From Burkholderiaceae bacterium (lineage in GTDB: Bacteria > Pseudomonadota > Gammaproteobacteria > Burkholderiales > Burkholderiaceae): a DNA stretch of 39,825 nucleotides. Of the stretch, positions 16,802 to 26,484 are shown piece after piece; position 1 is the stretch's first letter; every line of letters starts with the position of its first letter. The stretch is from the NCBI GenBank assembly GCA_947448625.1, contig CANFOT010000010.1:1-39825 (forward strand). Reading direction: 5' to 3'. The notes under the pieces are model-generated. The model searched no databases. It saw only the letters and a program-made list of their open reading frames with translations, and had not been told where the DNA came from. Position numbers and translations under genes: made by a program.

Positions 16802-18547
16802 TTAGCCCTCGTCGTGCGCCTCAATCATGAGTTGTACGCGAGCCTGCCCCTGAAAGCGGTCCGTGACGAGGCGATAGGCCAACTTAGCCCTAGCTGGTAG
16901 TGGCTGGGTTCGGTTAAACCAAACTCCAGTAAAGGGTTTGCTGGCCAGTTGACCATCCCCAATCGGGCGAAGCTGCAGGCGAAGATGCTTCTCTTTCATA
17001 AGGCTTTGCTGGCCAATCTCAAATTCCCCATAAAAAATAGGTTGAGGAAAGCCCTGGCCCCAGATTTCTTCTGCGAGAAGGTCACCAGTTTCTGGTGTGA
17101 ATTCCGAAAGCTCAAGGGGGCCATCATGAATATGGCGGCGCTCTAATAATTCCTCGTTGAGCAATTCATTGGCAACTTGCGCAAATAAGGCATCAAACTT
17201 TTCAAAATCTGCTTTTCTAATGCTTAGGCCTGCCGCCATTGCATGACCACCAAATTTGAGAATCAGAGCTGGATCACGTTTGGAGACAATATCTAAGGCA
17301 TCGCGCAGATGAAAGCCTGTCAGCGATCTACCGGAGCCACGCAATTCCTCTCCGGTTGCACCATCTGCAGGGGCAAAAACAATTGCAGGGCGATTAAAGC
17401 GCTCTTTGAGGCGGGATGCCACGATACCAACCACGCCTTGATGCCATTCACTATTCCAAAGGCAGATGCTCGAGCGTTCGGCCATAGTGCCTGCTAATTG
17501 ATCTTCGGCCAAGTGGGCGAGGGCGGCCTCTTGCATGCCATCTTCGATCACACGTCGCTCGCGATTAATCCGATCGAGTTCATAAGCCAGCTCAATGGCT
17601 TCATCGGGCCTGTCACTGAGTAATAAGCGGATGCCCAATGTCATGTCTGCGAGGCGTCCCGCTGCATTTAACCGGGGGCCAATAGCAAACCCCAGGTCAA
17701 AGGTGTTAGCTTTGCGAGGATCCCGAGCCGCGGCCTGAAACAGTGCTTGAATGCCGGCTTGTGAGGCTCCTGCACGAATACGCTTTAAGCCATTGGAAAC
17801 CAAGATACGGTTATTGCGATCAAGTTGCGCAACATCGGCTACGGTACCTAAGGCTACGAGATCCAATAGATTCTCAATTTTGGGTTGAGTCTCTGCGGTA
17901 AATTTTCCGCGCTTACGCAGTTCTGCGCGTAGCGCAACTAATAGATAGAACATGACACCCACACCTGCAAGTGCCTTACTTTGAAAGCTACAGCCAGGCT
18001 GATTGGGATTCACGATTGCAGTAGCTTTGGGCAGTCGATCGCCTGGTAGGTGATGGTCAGTCACAATGACCTCCATACCCAACTCACGAGCTCGATCAAC
18101 GCCAGCTTCGCTAGCAATCCCGTTATCTACCGTGATGAGGTATTTGGGTTTAGGGATTTGTTGGGCTGCTAAGTCCACCACCTCTGGAGTTAATCCATAA
18201 CCCATCGTAAAACGGTTTGGTACTAAAAATTGAATTGGAGTTTCCGGTCCACCCAACATCTTTAATCCACGTAGTGCAACAGCGCATGCAGTAGCGCCAT
18301 CGCAGTCATAGTCCGCTACCACTAGCATCGACTCTTTGCGCTCAAGAATATCTGCGAGCAAGGTCGCAGTACTGATGCAGTTTTTCAGTTCTACTGGTGA
18401 GAGCAGTTGCTTGAGATCTAAGGAGAGTTCATCCGGCTTATCAATGCCGCGGGCTGCATACAGCCTAGCTAGCAATGGGTGTAGGCCGCTTTGCTTTAAC
18501 CAGTTAGCCGTTCGGTCGGAAAAGGGGCGCTGAGAAAATACGCTCAT
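16802..18547 (-). CDS. recJ: Single-stranded-DNA-specific exonuclease RecJ
   Basis: A 5'-3' ssDNA exonuclease for recombination and repair. The chosen start (MSVFSQRPF) is at 18547 because it makes an ATGA overlap with the upstream gene; the open frame extends 18 residues further. The 581-residue protein has the DHH-family motifs [12 protein letters not shown] (near 75), VTVDNG and VTDHHLPGD (near 163), the second-domain [12 protein letters not shown] and [12 protein letters not shown], and a C-terminal OB-type domain. It is translated with the RpfE-like gene upstream and lies just before prfB. Confidence 0.95.
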   Translation of the reverse strand: MSVFSQRPFSDRTANWLKQSGLHPLLARLYAARGIDKPDELSLDLKQLLSPVELKNCISTATLLADILERKESMLVVADYDCDGATACAVALRGLKMLGGPETPIQFLVPNRFTMGYGLTPEVVDLAAQQIPKPKYLITVDNGIASEAGVDRARELGMEVIVTDHHLPGDRLPKATAIVNPNQPGCSFQSKALAGVGVMFYLLVALRAELRKRGKFTAETQPKIENLLDLVALGTVADVAQLDRNNRILVSNGLKRIRAGASQAGIQALFQAAARDPRKANTFDLGFAIGPRLNAAGRLADMTLGIRLLLSDRPDEAIELAYELDRINRERRVIEDGMQEAALAHLAEDQLAGTMAERSSICLWNSEWHQGVVGIVASRLKERFNRPAIVFAPADGATGEELRGSGRSLTGFHLRDALDIVSKRDPALILKFGGHAMAAGLSIRKADFEKFDALFAQVANELLNEELLERRHIHDGPLELSEFTPETGDLLAEEIWGQGFPQPIFYGEFEIGQQSLMKEKHLRLQLRPIGDGQLASKPFTGVWFNRTQPLPARAKLAYRLVTDRFQGQARVQLMIEAHDEG

Positions 18548-19503
18548 GTCGATATCATTTCTTGCCAGCTTAAGGGCTCTGATTTTTTCCAGAACGCCCA
18601 TGACTTTTTGTTTAAGTCTTTGACAGTAATAATCCTGTGACGAGTTCGTCCTTTTGGAAAGTCAATGATTTCAATTTCATCTAGCTGTTTGCTGAGCAGG
18701 CCTGTGCTCAAGCCTTCCCAAGCAATCCCGGGGCGATCGATCCAGGCAAAGCAATTAACCAGCTTTGAGAAATCAATTTCACCTTGTTGAGGGACGCTAA
18801 GATATTTGGCCAATCCCGCTAGCAAGGGATGTTCCCCGTATATCTGGCTAGCTCCTCTCAACGATTCAGGCGGCTGAATATCCGCCAGTTTGCCGATACC
18901 ACTAATCCAAAGAGAGTTAATGCCTGGAAGTCCCTGTTGTGCTCGCGCTTCATTTATTGGGTCAATGTGCCACAGCATCTGTATTTCATTTTGGAGTTTG
19001 CGCCAGAGTTTTGCGATGCCAGACTCGCTTGTATCACGCGGCATCCACCAATCGATATTGCGGCCGTGGGCCTGGTCAATGGAGTGGGTTGCTAAGCTGG
19101 CAAAAGGTCCTGCTGGAATAAACCAATCGCGATGCCCTTGGAATAAAACCTTGCTTCCAAAATCCTCCTCAATCAAGGGGAGGACAACTTGTAGTAAGTC
19201 TGCAGATTCATTTGTGGTCAGATCAATCTGACTTTGGGCCATTAAAATCAAATGATCTCGAGTGGCGTGTAGGTGTACCGGCTGGAGACAGGCAATGATT
19301 TCGTTCGGATTTACTACTAAATCACTTTGCCCCAATAGCAAGACTGGGGCAATCGGCAGTTGATCTCCCAATAGGAAGCGCTCTTGTGGCAGGCCACTGG
19401 GCGGCACATTCTGCTCCAATCCAGCTTCAATGGCATCTTCCCCTGACACCATCAGGGTGAAGCGTCGTGAAGAGATTGATTGGGAGGTTAAATTGGAGGT
19501 CAT
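18544..19503 (-). CDS. RpfE-like protein (cofactor-independent phosphoglycerate mutase-like family)
   Basis: A protein of about 319 residues from ATG 19503; ATG 19524 is possible but would leave only 46 bp to the divergent lolC and has no ribosome site. Recognisable family stretches include LLLGQSDLVVNPNE, RDWFIPAGPFASLATHSIDQ, GRNIDWWMPRD and RGLPGINSLWISGIGKL-like GLPGINSLWISGIGKL. This matches proteins annotated as RpfE or phosphoglycerate mutase-like that precede recJ in many beta- and gammaproteobacteria. In Xanthomonas rpfE belongs to the wider rpf virulence region. The enzymatic activity is unproven. Its stop overlaps the recJ start by four bases. Confidence 0.75.
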   Translation of the reverse strand: MTSNLTSQSISSRRFTLMVSGEDAIEAGLEQNVPPSGLPQERFLLGDQLPIAPVLLLGQSDLVVNPNEIIACLQPVHLHATRDHLILMAQSQIDLTTNESADLLQVVLPLIEEDFGSKVLFQGHRDWFIPAGPFASLATHSIDQAHGRNIDWWMPRDTSESGIAKLWRKLQNEIQMLWHIDPINEARAQQGLPGINSLWISGIGKLADIQPPESLRGASQIYGEHPLLAGLAKYLSVPQQGEIDFSKLVNCFAWIDRPGIAWEGLSTGLLSKQLDEIEIIDFPKGRTRHRIITVKDLNKKSWAFWKKSEPLSWQEMIST

Positions 19504-19570
19504 TCCCTTGATTTTAGGTGGCATTTACAGAATCCATCAGTTTGCCCACCTAATTGTCTAAACTGTGACT

Positions 19571-20833
19571 ATGTTGAGACTCCCTATTGAGCTAGAAATT
19601 GGCCTGCGTTACACCCGATCCAAGCGTCGCAAGACGGTGGGTAAGCGTGATGGCTTCCTCTCCTTTATTTCCGGGATCTCTACCGCAGGTATCGCTTTGG
19701 GGGTTGCCGCCCTAATTGTGGTGCTCTCAGTCATGAATGGCTTCCAAAAGGAAGTGCGGGATCGCATGTTGTCTGTGCTCTCCCATGTTGAAATTACCGC
19801 CCCAGATGGCTTGGCTAATTGGGAGCCTATTGCCCTTAAGGTTGCTGCGCAGCCCCACGTAGTCGGTGTTGCTCCGATGGTCAGCTCGCAAGGTTTACTG
19901 AGCCGTGAGAACGTCATGCGTGGTGTCGCCATTCGTGGGGTGCTGCCAACTGAAGAGGGTAAGGTATCTGATTTACCTAAGCAGTTCGTTGCTGGCAATA
20001 TCGAGGATCTCAAGCCAGGCGCTTTTGGGGTTGCTTTAGGTGCGCAGCTTGCCAATATGGTGGGTGCACGCGTTGGTGATCGTGTTAATTTGATCGTGCC
20101 GGAAAGTGATCTGACTCCAGCTGGCGCCATGCCTAGGATGCGGACGCTGCAAGTAGTTGGCATTGTCGATAGCGGTCATTATGAATACGACAGTTCTTTG
20201 GCCATCATGCATTGGAAGGATGCCGCTGCTTTATTGCGTTTGCAAGATCCATCTGGTTTGCGCGTTAAGGTGGATGATATGCAACGTGCGCCGGAGATTG
20301 CTTCCGAGTTAGCTAAAGTTGTTCCACAAGCCCTTTGGGTTAGCGACTGGTCACGCTCTAATCGTAATTGGTTTGCCGCTGTTCAAACTGAAAGGAAGAT
20401 GATGTTCATCATCCTGACACTGATCATTGCCGTAGCCGCTTTTAATTTAGTTTCTACATTAGTGATGACCGTCAACGAGAAGCAGGCTGACATTGCAATC
20501 TTAAGAACCATGGGTGCGAGCCCAGGATTAATTCAGAGAATCTTCTTGGTGCAAGGTTTGGCAATTGGTTTGCTAGGCTCTTTGGCTGGCGTTGGCTTAG
20601 GTCTCTTGATTGCCTTAAATATTGATGTAATTGTCCCGGCAATTGAAGCCATCTTCCGGGTGCGCTTCTTACCGCGAGATGTCTATTTTATTAGCGAGCT
20701 ACCTTCAGATGTGCGTTTATCCGATGTGGTTACGGTTGGGTTGATGGCCTTTGGCCTTTCTGTATTGGCCACTTTATATCCAAGTCGTCGCGCTGCCCAA
20801 GTTCAGCCTGCGGAGGCCTTACGCTATGAGTAA
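19571..20833 (+). CDS. lolC: Lipoprotein-releasing ABC transporter permease LolC/LolE
   Basis: The inner-membrane permease that extracts outer-membrane lipoproteins and gives them to LolA. From ATG 19571 (an in-frame GTG lies six bases earlier) it has 420 residues: cytoplasmic N terminus [14 protein letters not shown], transmembrane segment 1 around 28-52 ([20 protein letters not shown]), a large periplasmic domain, and three more segments near 272-300, 320-345 and 383-403. The typical ends [16 protein letters not shown] and [17 protein letters not shown] are present. Only one permease gene precedes lolD, consistent with a homodimeric LolF/LolC-type system. Confidence 0.94.
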   Translation: MLRLPIELEIGLRYTRSKRRKTVGKRDGFLSFISGISTAGIALGVAALIVVLSVMNGFQKEVRDRMLSVLSHVEITAPDGLANWEPIALKVAAQPHVVGVAPMVSSQGLLSRENVMRGVAIRGVLPTEEGKVSDLPKQFVAGNIEDLKPGAFGVALGAQLANMVGARVGDRVNLIVPESDLTPAGAMPRMRTLQVVGIVDSGHYEYDSSLAIMHWKDAAALLRLQDPSGLRVKVDDMQRAPEIASELAKVVPQALWVSDWSRSNRNWFAAVQTERKMMFIILTLIIAVAAFNLVSTLVMTVNEKQADIAILRTMGASPGLIQRIFLVQGLAIGLLGSLAGVGLGLLIALNIDVIVPAIEAIFRVRFLPRDVYFISELPSDVRLSDVVTVGLMAFGLSVLATLYPSRRAAQVQPAEALRYE

Positions 20834-21536
20834 TGTAAATAATGAGCCTGGTAATTCAGTGATCCTCCGTGCAACTGGACTTGCAAAGACCTATGGCAAG
20901 GGATCGACTGCTGTTGATGTCCTCAAGGAGATTGATTTGCAGGTGAGCGCTTCTGAGAAGGTGGCGATCGTAGGATCTTCTGGTTCAGGTAAAAGCACCT
21001 TGCTGCATTTATTGGGCGGCTTAGACGCTCCCAGTGCTGGCACTGTGATTCTGGCTGGAGAGAATCTACATAAACTGGCGATGGGTAAATTAGATCAACT
21101 TCGCAATCAGAGCCTGGGGTTTATTTATCAGTTTCACCATCTCTTGGATGAATTCAGTGCTGTTGAGAATGTTGCTTTACCTTTACGCATTCGCGGCCTG
21201 AGTAATGAGGAGTCAATGGAGCGGGCAAGCGCAATGCTACACGCCGTTGGCTTGGCTAAGCGAGTGCAACACACCCCGGGCGAGTTATCTGGCGGCGAAC
21301 GTCAACGGGTTGCAGTTGCCCGCGCATTAGTGGGAAATCCTGCTTGCGTCTTGGCAGATGAGCCTACGGGCAATCTGGATACTGAAACTGCAGATGGGGT
21401 TTTTGACTTAATGTTGGATATTGCCCGTGAGCAAGGTACCGCTTTTGTAATCGTGACCCATGATCCTATTCGTGCAAAACGTTGTGACCGGATTTTGCAT
21501 TTAGAGCGCGGAGTATTAAAGACCTTCGAGCAATGA
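20826..21536 (+). CDS. lolD: Lipoprotein-releasing ABC transporter ATPase LolD
   Basis: The ATPase of the Lol complex. ATG 20826 overlaps the end of lolC by eight bases (ATGAGTAA), giving 236 residues. Walker [10 protein letters not shown] is at 50-58, the signature is [15 protein letters not shown], Walker B is [11 protein letters not shown], and the switch histidine is in VTHD. Overlap with both neighbours indicates tight translational coupling. Confidence 0.95.
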   Translation: MSNVNNEPGNSVILRATGLAKTYGKGSTAVDVLKEIDLQVSASEKVAIVGSSGSGKSTLLHLLGGLDAPSAGTVILAGENLHKLAMGKLDQLRNQSLGFIYQFHHLLDEFSAVENVALPLRIRGLSNEESMERASAMLHAVGLAKRVQHTPGELSGGERQRVAVARALVGNPACVLADEPTGNLDTETADGVFDLMLDIAREQGTAFVIVTHDPIRAKRCDRILHLERGVLKTFEQ

Positions 21537-22393
21537 GTGAAGCCAGTGCAGAACTTGCGTGGGTTGATACCCACTGCCATTTAGATGCACCAGAGTTCAA
21601 GGTAACTCTGATTCAGGCAATTGCAAAAGCAAAGCATGCTGGCGTTCAAGCGATTCTGCTACCAACAGTGCAAGCCTCCGATTGGGATCAAGCTAAAAGC
21701 TTGGTAAACCAGTACAGCAAACAAATTCCAGGATTGGTTTATACGCTAGGTATTCATCCGCTATATATTAATCAAGCGCAAGAGGATGATATCCACGCCC
21801 TCAAGAATCGAGTTGAGCAGTCATTGGATGATCCTCGATTTGTTGGCATGGGAGAGATGGGTTTAGATTACTTTGTTGAGGGTCTCGATCACCAGCGTCA
21901 AGAGTATTTCTTTCATGCGCAATTGGATTTAGCTCAGCAATTTCAGCTGCCAGTCATTTTGCATGTCCGCCGTTCTCAAGATGCGATCTTAAAAGCATTG
22001 CGGAAAAGAAAAGTCCCTGGCGGAATAGCGCACGCCTTTAACGGCAGTCATCAGCAGGCTGAGCAATTTATTGATCTTGGTTTTAAGTTGGGGTTTGGCG
22101 GTGCGGCGACCTACGATAGGGCATTGCAGATTAGACGTCTTTTGAGTGATTTACCGCTTGATTGCATCGTCACTGAAACAGATGCTCCTGATATTCCTCC
22201 GGCCTGGCTTAAAGAGGAGGGTGGCGCATTCAATGAACCTGCTTTGCTTCCCAGAATTGCCAAGCAATTGGCAGAAATTCGTGGCATTTGTGATGAGGCA
22301 TTTTCCAAAGCAGTTTGGTCAAATGCGATGCAAGTATTGCCGCGTTGGTCCAAATTAGTGGCCGGCAATATCAACCCACAAAAAACGTCTTAA
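21533..22393 (+). CDS. tatD: TatD family metal-dependent deoxyribonuclease
   Basis: A 286-residue TIM-barrel hydrolase. Metal-binding motifs are [13 protein letters not shown] (H14, H16), GEMGLDYF (near 107), [16 protein letters not shown] and [11 protein letters not shown] (near 217). Family members are 3'-5' nucleases acting on DNA or RNA ends, or D-aminoacyl-tRNA-related; the exact paralogue (TatD, YcfH or YjjV type) is uncertain. The start overlaps lolD by four bases, and the gene sits just before the competence gene comEC. Confidence 0.88.
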   Translation: MSEASAELAWVDTHCHLDAPEFKVTLIQAIAKAKHAGVQAILLPTVQASDWDQAKSLVNQYSKQIPGLVYTLGIHPLYINQAQEDDIHALKNRVEQSLDDPRFVGMGEMGLDYFVEGLDHQRQEYFFHAQLDLAQQFQLPVILHVRRSQDAILKALRKRKVPGGIAHAFNGSHQQAEQFIDLGFKLGFGGAATYDRALQIRRLLSDLPLDCIVTETDAPDIPPAWLKEEGGAFNEPALLPRIAKQLAEIRGICDEAFSKAVWSNAMQVLPRWSKLVAGNINPQKTS

Positions 22394-22397
22394 GCAC

Positions 22398-24887
22398 TTG
22401 CGAATTTATATTGCGGCGTTCATCGCCGGGGGTTCGCTCCTGCTATTTTTGTCTGCCGTGCCTGATCTCTGGCTGCCAACCTGCTTATCTTTAATGGTGT
22501 TTTGCCTGCTCGGAGCCTGGGTAAATTGGTATCTGGCGAAACACACCAATGCAAACACGATTTTCCTTGGCATATTTTTCTTCGTCCTGGGATTTGCTTG
22601 GAATGCACAATACTCTCAGAATCGATTAAGCAATATTTTATCTATTGAGTATGAGGGCAAGGATCTACTTTTTGAGGGTAGGGTTAATGCATTGCCCCAA
22701 AGTTCATCAGGTGGCGCAAAGTTTTCTTTCGAAGTCGATCATGCGTCTTTAGGGGGTCAGCCTATCGAGTTATTTCCTCGGCAGGTGTATTTAAGTTGGC
22801 AGCCAGCATGGCGCAATCCTCAAGATATTCCTGAGGTCATTCCTGGTCAGCGCTGGGAGTTTAAGGTCAAAATCAAAAGACCTTATGGCTCCTTAAACCC
22901 ATATACTTTTGATTTTGAGCGCTGGTCATTCCACCAAGATTTTGGCGCCAGCGGCTCTGTGCGGTCTGGTGAGTTATTGCTTGAGAACGACATTGGTTTA
23001 ACAGAGTTTTCTCTGGCAATGGAATATCAACGCTGGAAGTTAAGGCAAAAGATACGGCATTCTCTCCCCAAGGATGCCCGATATGCTGGCGTGATTGCTG
23101 CTCTAGTGATGGGCGATCAAAATGCAATTGATCAAGAGGACTGGCGTGTATTTAATGCTACCGGAATTGGACATTTAATCTCTATCTCAGGACTCCATGT
23201 AACCATGTTGGCCGGATTTGGTGCCATGCTTGCAGCGTTCTTGTGGCGTCGCAATTCCTTACCGCTCTACATGCCCGTTGGAAAAGTTGCCGCCGCAATA
23301 GGGTTTCTGACAGCTTTTGTCTATGCCTGGTTGGCAGGCTTTCAGATTCCGGCGCAGCGAACTATGTATATGGTGGGCGTTGTCGCCTTCGCCTTATGGT
23401 CTGGCAGAAATCCGCGATCCTTTGATATCTGGTGGTGGGCTTTAGTGTTCGTGCTTCTGATTGACCCGATGGCCCCCTATACCCCGGGTTTCTGGTTGTC
23501 GTTTGGCGCCGTTGCCGCCATCTTGTATGCAATGCAAGGTTCTGAAGGTCTTTTGGGTATACCTACAGGTAAAGAGCTTGAAGTGCACTGGAGGTGTAGG
23601 TTAATGCAGGCATTACGTGAGGCGTGCCGAGTTCAGGCGGTCGTAACTATTGCACTTCTACCATTGACCTTGTATTGGTTTTATCAGATATCGATCGTGT
23701 CACCCTTGGCCAATGCATTTGCTATTCCTGTTGTGAGTTATGTTGTTACACCCCTAGCAATCGCTGGTGCGCTACTCCCAGACTTTATTGGTAAATGGTT
23801 CTTGTTACCCGCTCACGCCACTATGGAGTATTTAGCAATACTCCTGGGGTGGATGGCTAATTGGAGGTGGGCAGTCGCCTGGTCCAGTCAGCCCACATGG
23901 TGGGCGCTCATATTGTCAATCCTTGGCATCGTGATGGCGATTCGCCCTGGAGTAATTTATAAGAGCTGGGTTTCTAGGCTTGCAGGCCTTGCGCTATGTG
24001 TGGGCTTATTCATTCAACCTTTAGAAAATACTACTTTGGCCAAAGGAGAATTTCGGGCAACAGTATTGGATATAGGTCAGGGTACGGCCGTCCTTATTGA
24101 GACGGCCTCTAGGAAATTGCTGTATGACACTGGACCCATACAGGGCAAAGATAATGCAGGCCAACGAATTATCCTGCCGTACTTGAGGGGGAGGGGTATT
24201 GATCATATTGATCGTATGGTCATTAGCCATAGCGATAGCGATCATATTGGGGGAGCGGCCACCTTGCTTCAAGAAATTTCTTTTGATTCGATGATGGGGT
24301 CATTGCCGAGCACGAATCCATTACTCTCTCATCTGATAATGAAACACGTGCCTGCCATCCCTTGCCGCTTTGGGCAGCAATGGTCATGGGATGGCGTGGA
24401 TTTTAGAATCTGGCATCCGCATGAGGAGGCTCTTTTTGAGGAGCATCAGGTTAGAAAACCCAATGAGATGAGTTGCGTGCTTGAGGTGCGCAATCACAGT
24501 ACTTCTTTTTGGTTGACTGGTGATGTAGAGAAGCAGGGCGAGGCCGATATCACTGCGCGCCTAGATCAACTCGCTCTAAATGGACTGGAGGACAAGCAGT
24601 TGATCTTGATGGCGCCGCACCATGGAAGTAAAACATCCTCATCACTAGAGTTATTAGGCGCCTTACGCCCTGACGAAGCCTTTGCGCAAAATGGTTATCG
24701 CAATCGATACGGCCATCCCCACCCTACAGTTACCGCACGATATCAGGGGATGGACATCCCCTTCTCCCAAACGCCAACGACTGGCGCTCAGATTTGGGAG
24801 TTTCAATCAAAACAAAGCTCAAGGGTCGCAAGGCCAATTTTCTGGAGGGAATATGGCAAGCGCTTATGGCATCGCCAGCCACAATAA
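22398..24887 (+). CDS. comEC: DNA internalization-related competence protein ComEC/Rec2
   Basis: An 829-residue inner-membrane channel that carries single-stranded DNA into the cytoplasm during natural transformation. It has an N-terminal membrane segment with a DUF4131/OB-like domain (about 30-180), a Competence domain (about 225-500: VIAALVMGDQ, FNATGIGHLISISGLHV, GFQIPAQRTMYM), and a C-terminal metallo-beta-lactamase-like domain (DIGQGTAVLIET, HSDSDH near 610, LTGDVEKQGEAD, APHHGSKTSSS). The start must be TTG 22398, four bases after tatD: a stop lies 39 bases upstream and no ATG is available. The metal motifs are intact, so the gene looks functional. Confidence 0.94.
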   Translation: MRIYIAAFIAGGSLLLFLSAVPDLWLPTCLSLMVFCLLGAWVNWYLAKHTNANTIFLGIFFFVLGFAWNAQYSQNRLSNILSIEYEGKDLLFEGRVNALPQSSSGGAKFSFEVDHASLGGQPIELFPRQVYLSWQPAWRNPQDIPEVIPGQRWEFKVKIKRPYGSLNPYTFDFERWSFHQDFGASGSVRSGELLLENDIGLTEFSLAMEYQRWKLRQKIRHSLPKDARYAGVIAALVMGDQNAIDQEDWRVFNATGIGHLISISGLHVTMLAGFGAMLAAFLWRRNSLPLYMPVGKVAAAIGFLTAFVYAWLAGFQIPAQRTMYMVGVVAFALWSGRNPRSFDIWWWALVFVLLIDPMAPYTPGFWLSFGAVAAILYAMQGSEGLLGIPTGKELEVHWRCRLMQALREACRVQAVVTIALLPLTLYWFYQISIVSPLANAFAIPVVSYVVTPLAIAGALLPDFIGKWFLLPAHATMEYLAILLGWMANWRWAVAWSSQPTWWALILSILGIVMAIRPGVIYKSWVSRLAGLALCVGLFIQPLENTTLAKGEFRATVLDIGQGTAVLIETASRKLLYDTGPIQGKDNAGQRIILPYLRGRGIDHIDRMVISHSDSDHIGGAATLLQEISFDSMMGSLPSTNPLLSHLIMKHVPAIPCRFGQQWSWDGVDFRIWHPHEEALFEEHQVRKPNEMSCVLEVRNHSTSFWLTGDVEKQGEADITARLDQLALNGLEDKQLILMAPHHGSKTSSSLELLGALRPDEAFAQNGYRNRYGHPHPTVTARYQGMDIPFSQTPTTGAQIWEFQSKQSSRVARPIFWREYGKRLWHRQPQ

Positions 24888-24904
24888 GGGCGTAAACTTA
24901 AGGT

Positions 24905-25240
24905 ATGAAGAAGATCGTTGCCTCACTCTTTCTAAGTCTCGTTGTCAGTCTGCTGAATGCTGCGACGATGCCTGTTGATCTGAGTGGGGTAAGCTCTTCG
25001 GTAATGGCTTCTAATCACGATCATTGCCAAGAGGCGACGCCAGCTAGTCATCATGAGGCTAGCAAATCAAACCTTAGCTCTAATACCAACCATTATTGCT
25101 GTGCAGTGGTGGCGGTTCTAATGACTCCGTCAGTTTTTTCTGCGTCTAAACAAGTCGATGTACATGTGCTTGTCAATGCTACGAAGCCCGCCTCCACTAT
25201 TGCCGAGTCTATCTTCAAGCCTCCAAGAAAATATCTGTAA
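24905..25240 (+). CDS. Secreted His/Cys-rich small protein, DUF2946/CopL-like
   Basis: A 111-residue protein with a signal peptide (MKKIVASLFLSLVVSLLNA). The mature part carries metal-binding residues: NHDHC, ASHHEA, NHYCC. It ends IFKPPRKYL, resembling the PPR tails of DUF2946/CopL-type proteins linked to copper resistance. An AAGG ribosome site precedes ATG 24905, 17 bp after comEC. It is likely co-expressed with the membrane protein that follows. The metal link is inferred from composition, not shown. Confidence 0.65.
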   Translation: MKKIVASLFLSLVVSLLNAATMPVDLSGVSSSVMASNHDHCQEATPASHHEASKSNLSSNTNHYCCAVVAVLMTPSVFSASKQVDVHVLVNATKPASTIAESIFKPPRKYL

Positions 25241-25254
25241 TCACTTCTGATTCT

Positions 25255-25268
25255 GGCATCGAGATGCC
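25255..25268 (+). repeat. 14-bp palindrome between the two putative metal genes
   Basis: GGCATC GA GATGCC, perfect arms with a two-base centre, 31 bp before the start of the membrane-protein gene. It could be an operator or an RNA hairpin; no T tract follows. Confidence 0.35.
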
Positions 25269-25298
25269 TGTTGATAATTTCCGTTTTGGAGAACAGTA

Positions 25299-25955
25299 AT
25301 GAATATGACTCACTATATGCAGTTATTGGCTGACAATCAGCCTTGGAATTTGTTGATTTTTATGGCTCTACCAATTGTGCTCGCCGAGACCTTGGCAATC
25401 ACTGAGCTGTATATCCTCTTTACCCGAAAGTTTGATGGCTTTGTCTATCACCTCAATCGGTTTGCAGGAACTACGGTAGGACTGTATTTCATTGGCATCA
25501 TCGCCTATCTGATGATGACTACTGTGATCCCTATTACTAAAAATAATGAGTGGCGCACGGTTATTGATGTCATTGCGGTGGCTAGCTACCTGATTGGAGG
25601 TTTGCCTTTGATCTGGATTGCCTTGCAAGAGTTTGGTTTTGTAAATAAGGCTCTAGATCAAATGGGCAAACTCAAGATTCATGCCATTTGCGTTGCATTA
25701 TTTCTAGTGTTTGGTCATATAGCCATGATTGCTGGCATGCTCGACCCTTCTTTATTGGGCTACAAGGACGCTGGTGGTCATCAAATGGGTGGGGTCCCAG
25801 TCATAAGTGCTGATCATGAATATTGCGACCCAGCAATGCATGGAGATATGCAAGCGATACATGAAAAGATGCATCAGCAGATGATGGGCGGTGCAAATAT
25901 GCCGCAGGGCAATATGAAGCAAATGCCCATGAATCAGCAGAGCCATTCGCATTGA
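25299..25955 (+). CDS. Four-helix inner-membrane protein with Met/His-rich tail
   Basis: A 218-residue protein with transmembrane segments near residues 16-38, 54-75, 88-110 and 126-148. A tail from about residue 155 is rich in Met and His (HQMGG, DPAMHGDMQAIHEKMHQQMM, GNMKQMPMNQQSHSH) and has one Cys (HEYCDP). Such tails are typical of copper- or silver-binding periplasmic segments. It resembles proteins annotated as permease or DUF6803, though I am not certain of that assignment. GGAGAAC precedes ATG 25299. It ends before a strong terminator. Confidence 0.75.
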   Translation: MNMTHYMQLLADNQPWNLLIFMALPIVLAETLAITELYILFTRKFDGFVYHLNRFAGTTVGLYFIGIIAYLMMTTVIPITKNNEWRTVIDVIAVASYLIGGLPLIWIALQEFGFVNKALDQMGKLKIHAICVALFLVFGHIAMIAGMLDPSLLGYKDAGGHQMGGVPVISADHEYCDPAMHGDMQAIHEKMHQQMMGGANMPQGNMKQMPMNQQSHSH

Positions 25956-25983
25956 AGATGTATTGGAAGTAGCCTTAGTTCAG

Positions 25984-26004
25984 ACCGCCTTCGGGCGGTT
26001 TTTT
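25984..26004 (+). terminator. Rho-independent terminator of the lolC-comEC-metal gene array
   Basis: Stem ACCGCC / GGCGGT with a TTCG loop and six T on the plus strand, 29 bp after the last stop. The minus-strand reading has no U tract. Confidence 0.92.
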
Positions 26005-26008
26005 ACTG

Positions 26009-26227
26009 CTAAGACTCTAGGAGGACAAACTCCCCAAGAGAAAGCCTGTCTCTAAACTGCGAGAAGGAAAACTGGGCCTTGCCTGCGCTGGAATTTAGGA
26101 TTTCAATTTTCCCCTCTGGGGTGAGAGTTGCCGAATACTCTCCCGCCGGGAATAGCATTTCAGCGAGATGGTTTCTAGTTGTGGAGTATGTGCTTAGTAC
26201 CAAGCTTTTTGTAATTTCGATACGCAT
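26009..26227 (-). CDS. Hypothetical 72-residue protein, paralogue of the gene at 36586-36798
   Basis: Starts MRIEITKSLVL at ATG 26227 with a weak AAGATG ribosome site; no signal peptide or membrane segment. The core FPAGEYSATLTPEGKIEILN lines up with the IIPGRYSANKTNDGALEILQ core of the 70-residue product at 36586 (shared P-G-x-YSA, T-x-x-G-x-x-EIL-x-SS, then R and a C-terminal LL), so both belong to one unnamed small family. A 19-bp palindrome lies 12 bp upstream. The gene stands alone between a terminator and the glnK-type gene. Function unknown. Confidence 0.65.
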   Translation of the reverse strand: MRIEITKSLVLSTYSTTRNHLAEMLFPAGEYSATLTPEGKIEILNSSAGKAQFSFSQFRDRLSLGEFVLLES

Positions 26228-26238
26228 AACGCATCTTA

Positions 26239-26257
26239 AATACTAAAAATTAGTATT
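26239..26257 (-). promoter_or_regulatory. 19-bp palindrome, candidate operator of the 72-residue gene
   Basis: Arms AATACTAA and TTAGTATT around AAA, ending 12 bp upstream of the minus-strand start at 26227. The size suits a dimeric helix-turn-helix regulator; it has no U tract. Confidence 0.4.
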
Positions 26258-26375
26258 AAATGGCTAATTGCACTCTTTAGTAGGCCCTCTGCACTAATTT
26301 GGGTTTAGCTTGCAAGGAACGGGAGCCTCTCTTAATTTATTAAGATTCCGGTGGTTTTTGGAAATCTTCTATTTA

Positions 26376-26403
26376 TTGCATGCACAGTCTTAGTGCGGAT
26401 AAT
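26376..26403 (+). promoter_or_regulatory. Candidate promoter of the PII gene
   Basis: TTGCAT (26376-26381), 16 bp, GATAAT (26398-26403), about 82 bp before the start codon. No well-spaced sigma-54 element was found on this strand. Confidence 0.4.
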
Positions 26404-26484
26404 TTTTTGGTGACTCACAAAAAATTGTCTAATGGATTTATCAGGATTTTTTTGCAACGCAGTAAGCACCTTTGATGGCTAGCT

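Larger units (their letters stand above)
26228..26484. other. Intergenic region upstream of the PII gene
   Basis: 257 bp holding the palindrome at 26239-26257, a short imperfect palindrome CTTAATTTATTAAG at 26331-26344, and a candidate plus-strand promoter at 26376-26403. I see no coding region in it. Confidence 0.5.

Noticed and set aside
18829..19231. Several plus-strand ORFs of 60-113 codons inside the RpfE-like gene
   Set aside because: All overlap each other and a conserved minus-strand gene; their composition is that of antisense frames.
26299..26314. TTGGGTTTAGCTTGCA as a sigma-54 promoter for the PII gene
   Set aside because: The spacing between GG and GC is one base short and the -24 element lacks CAC.
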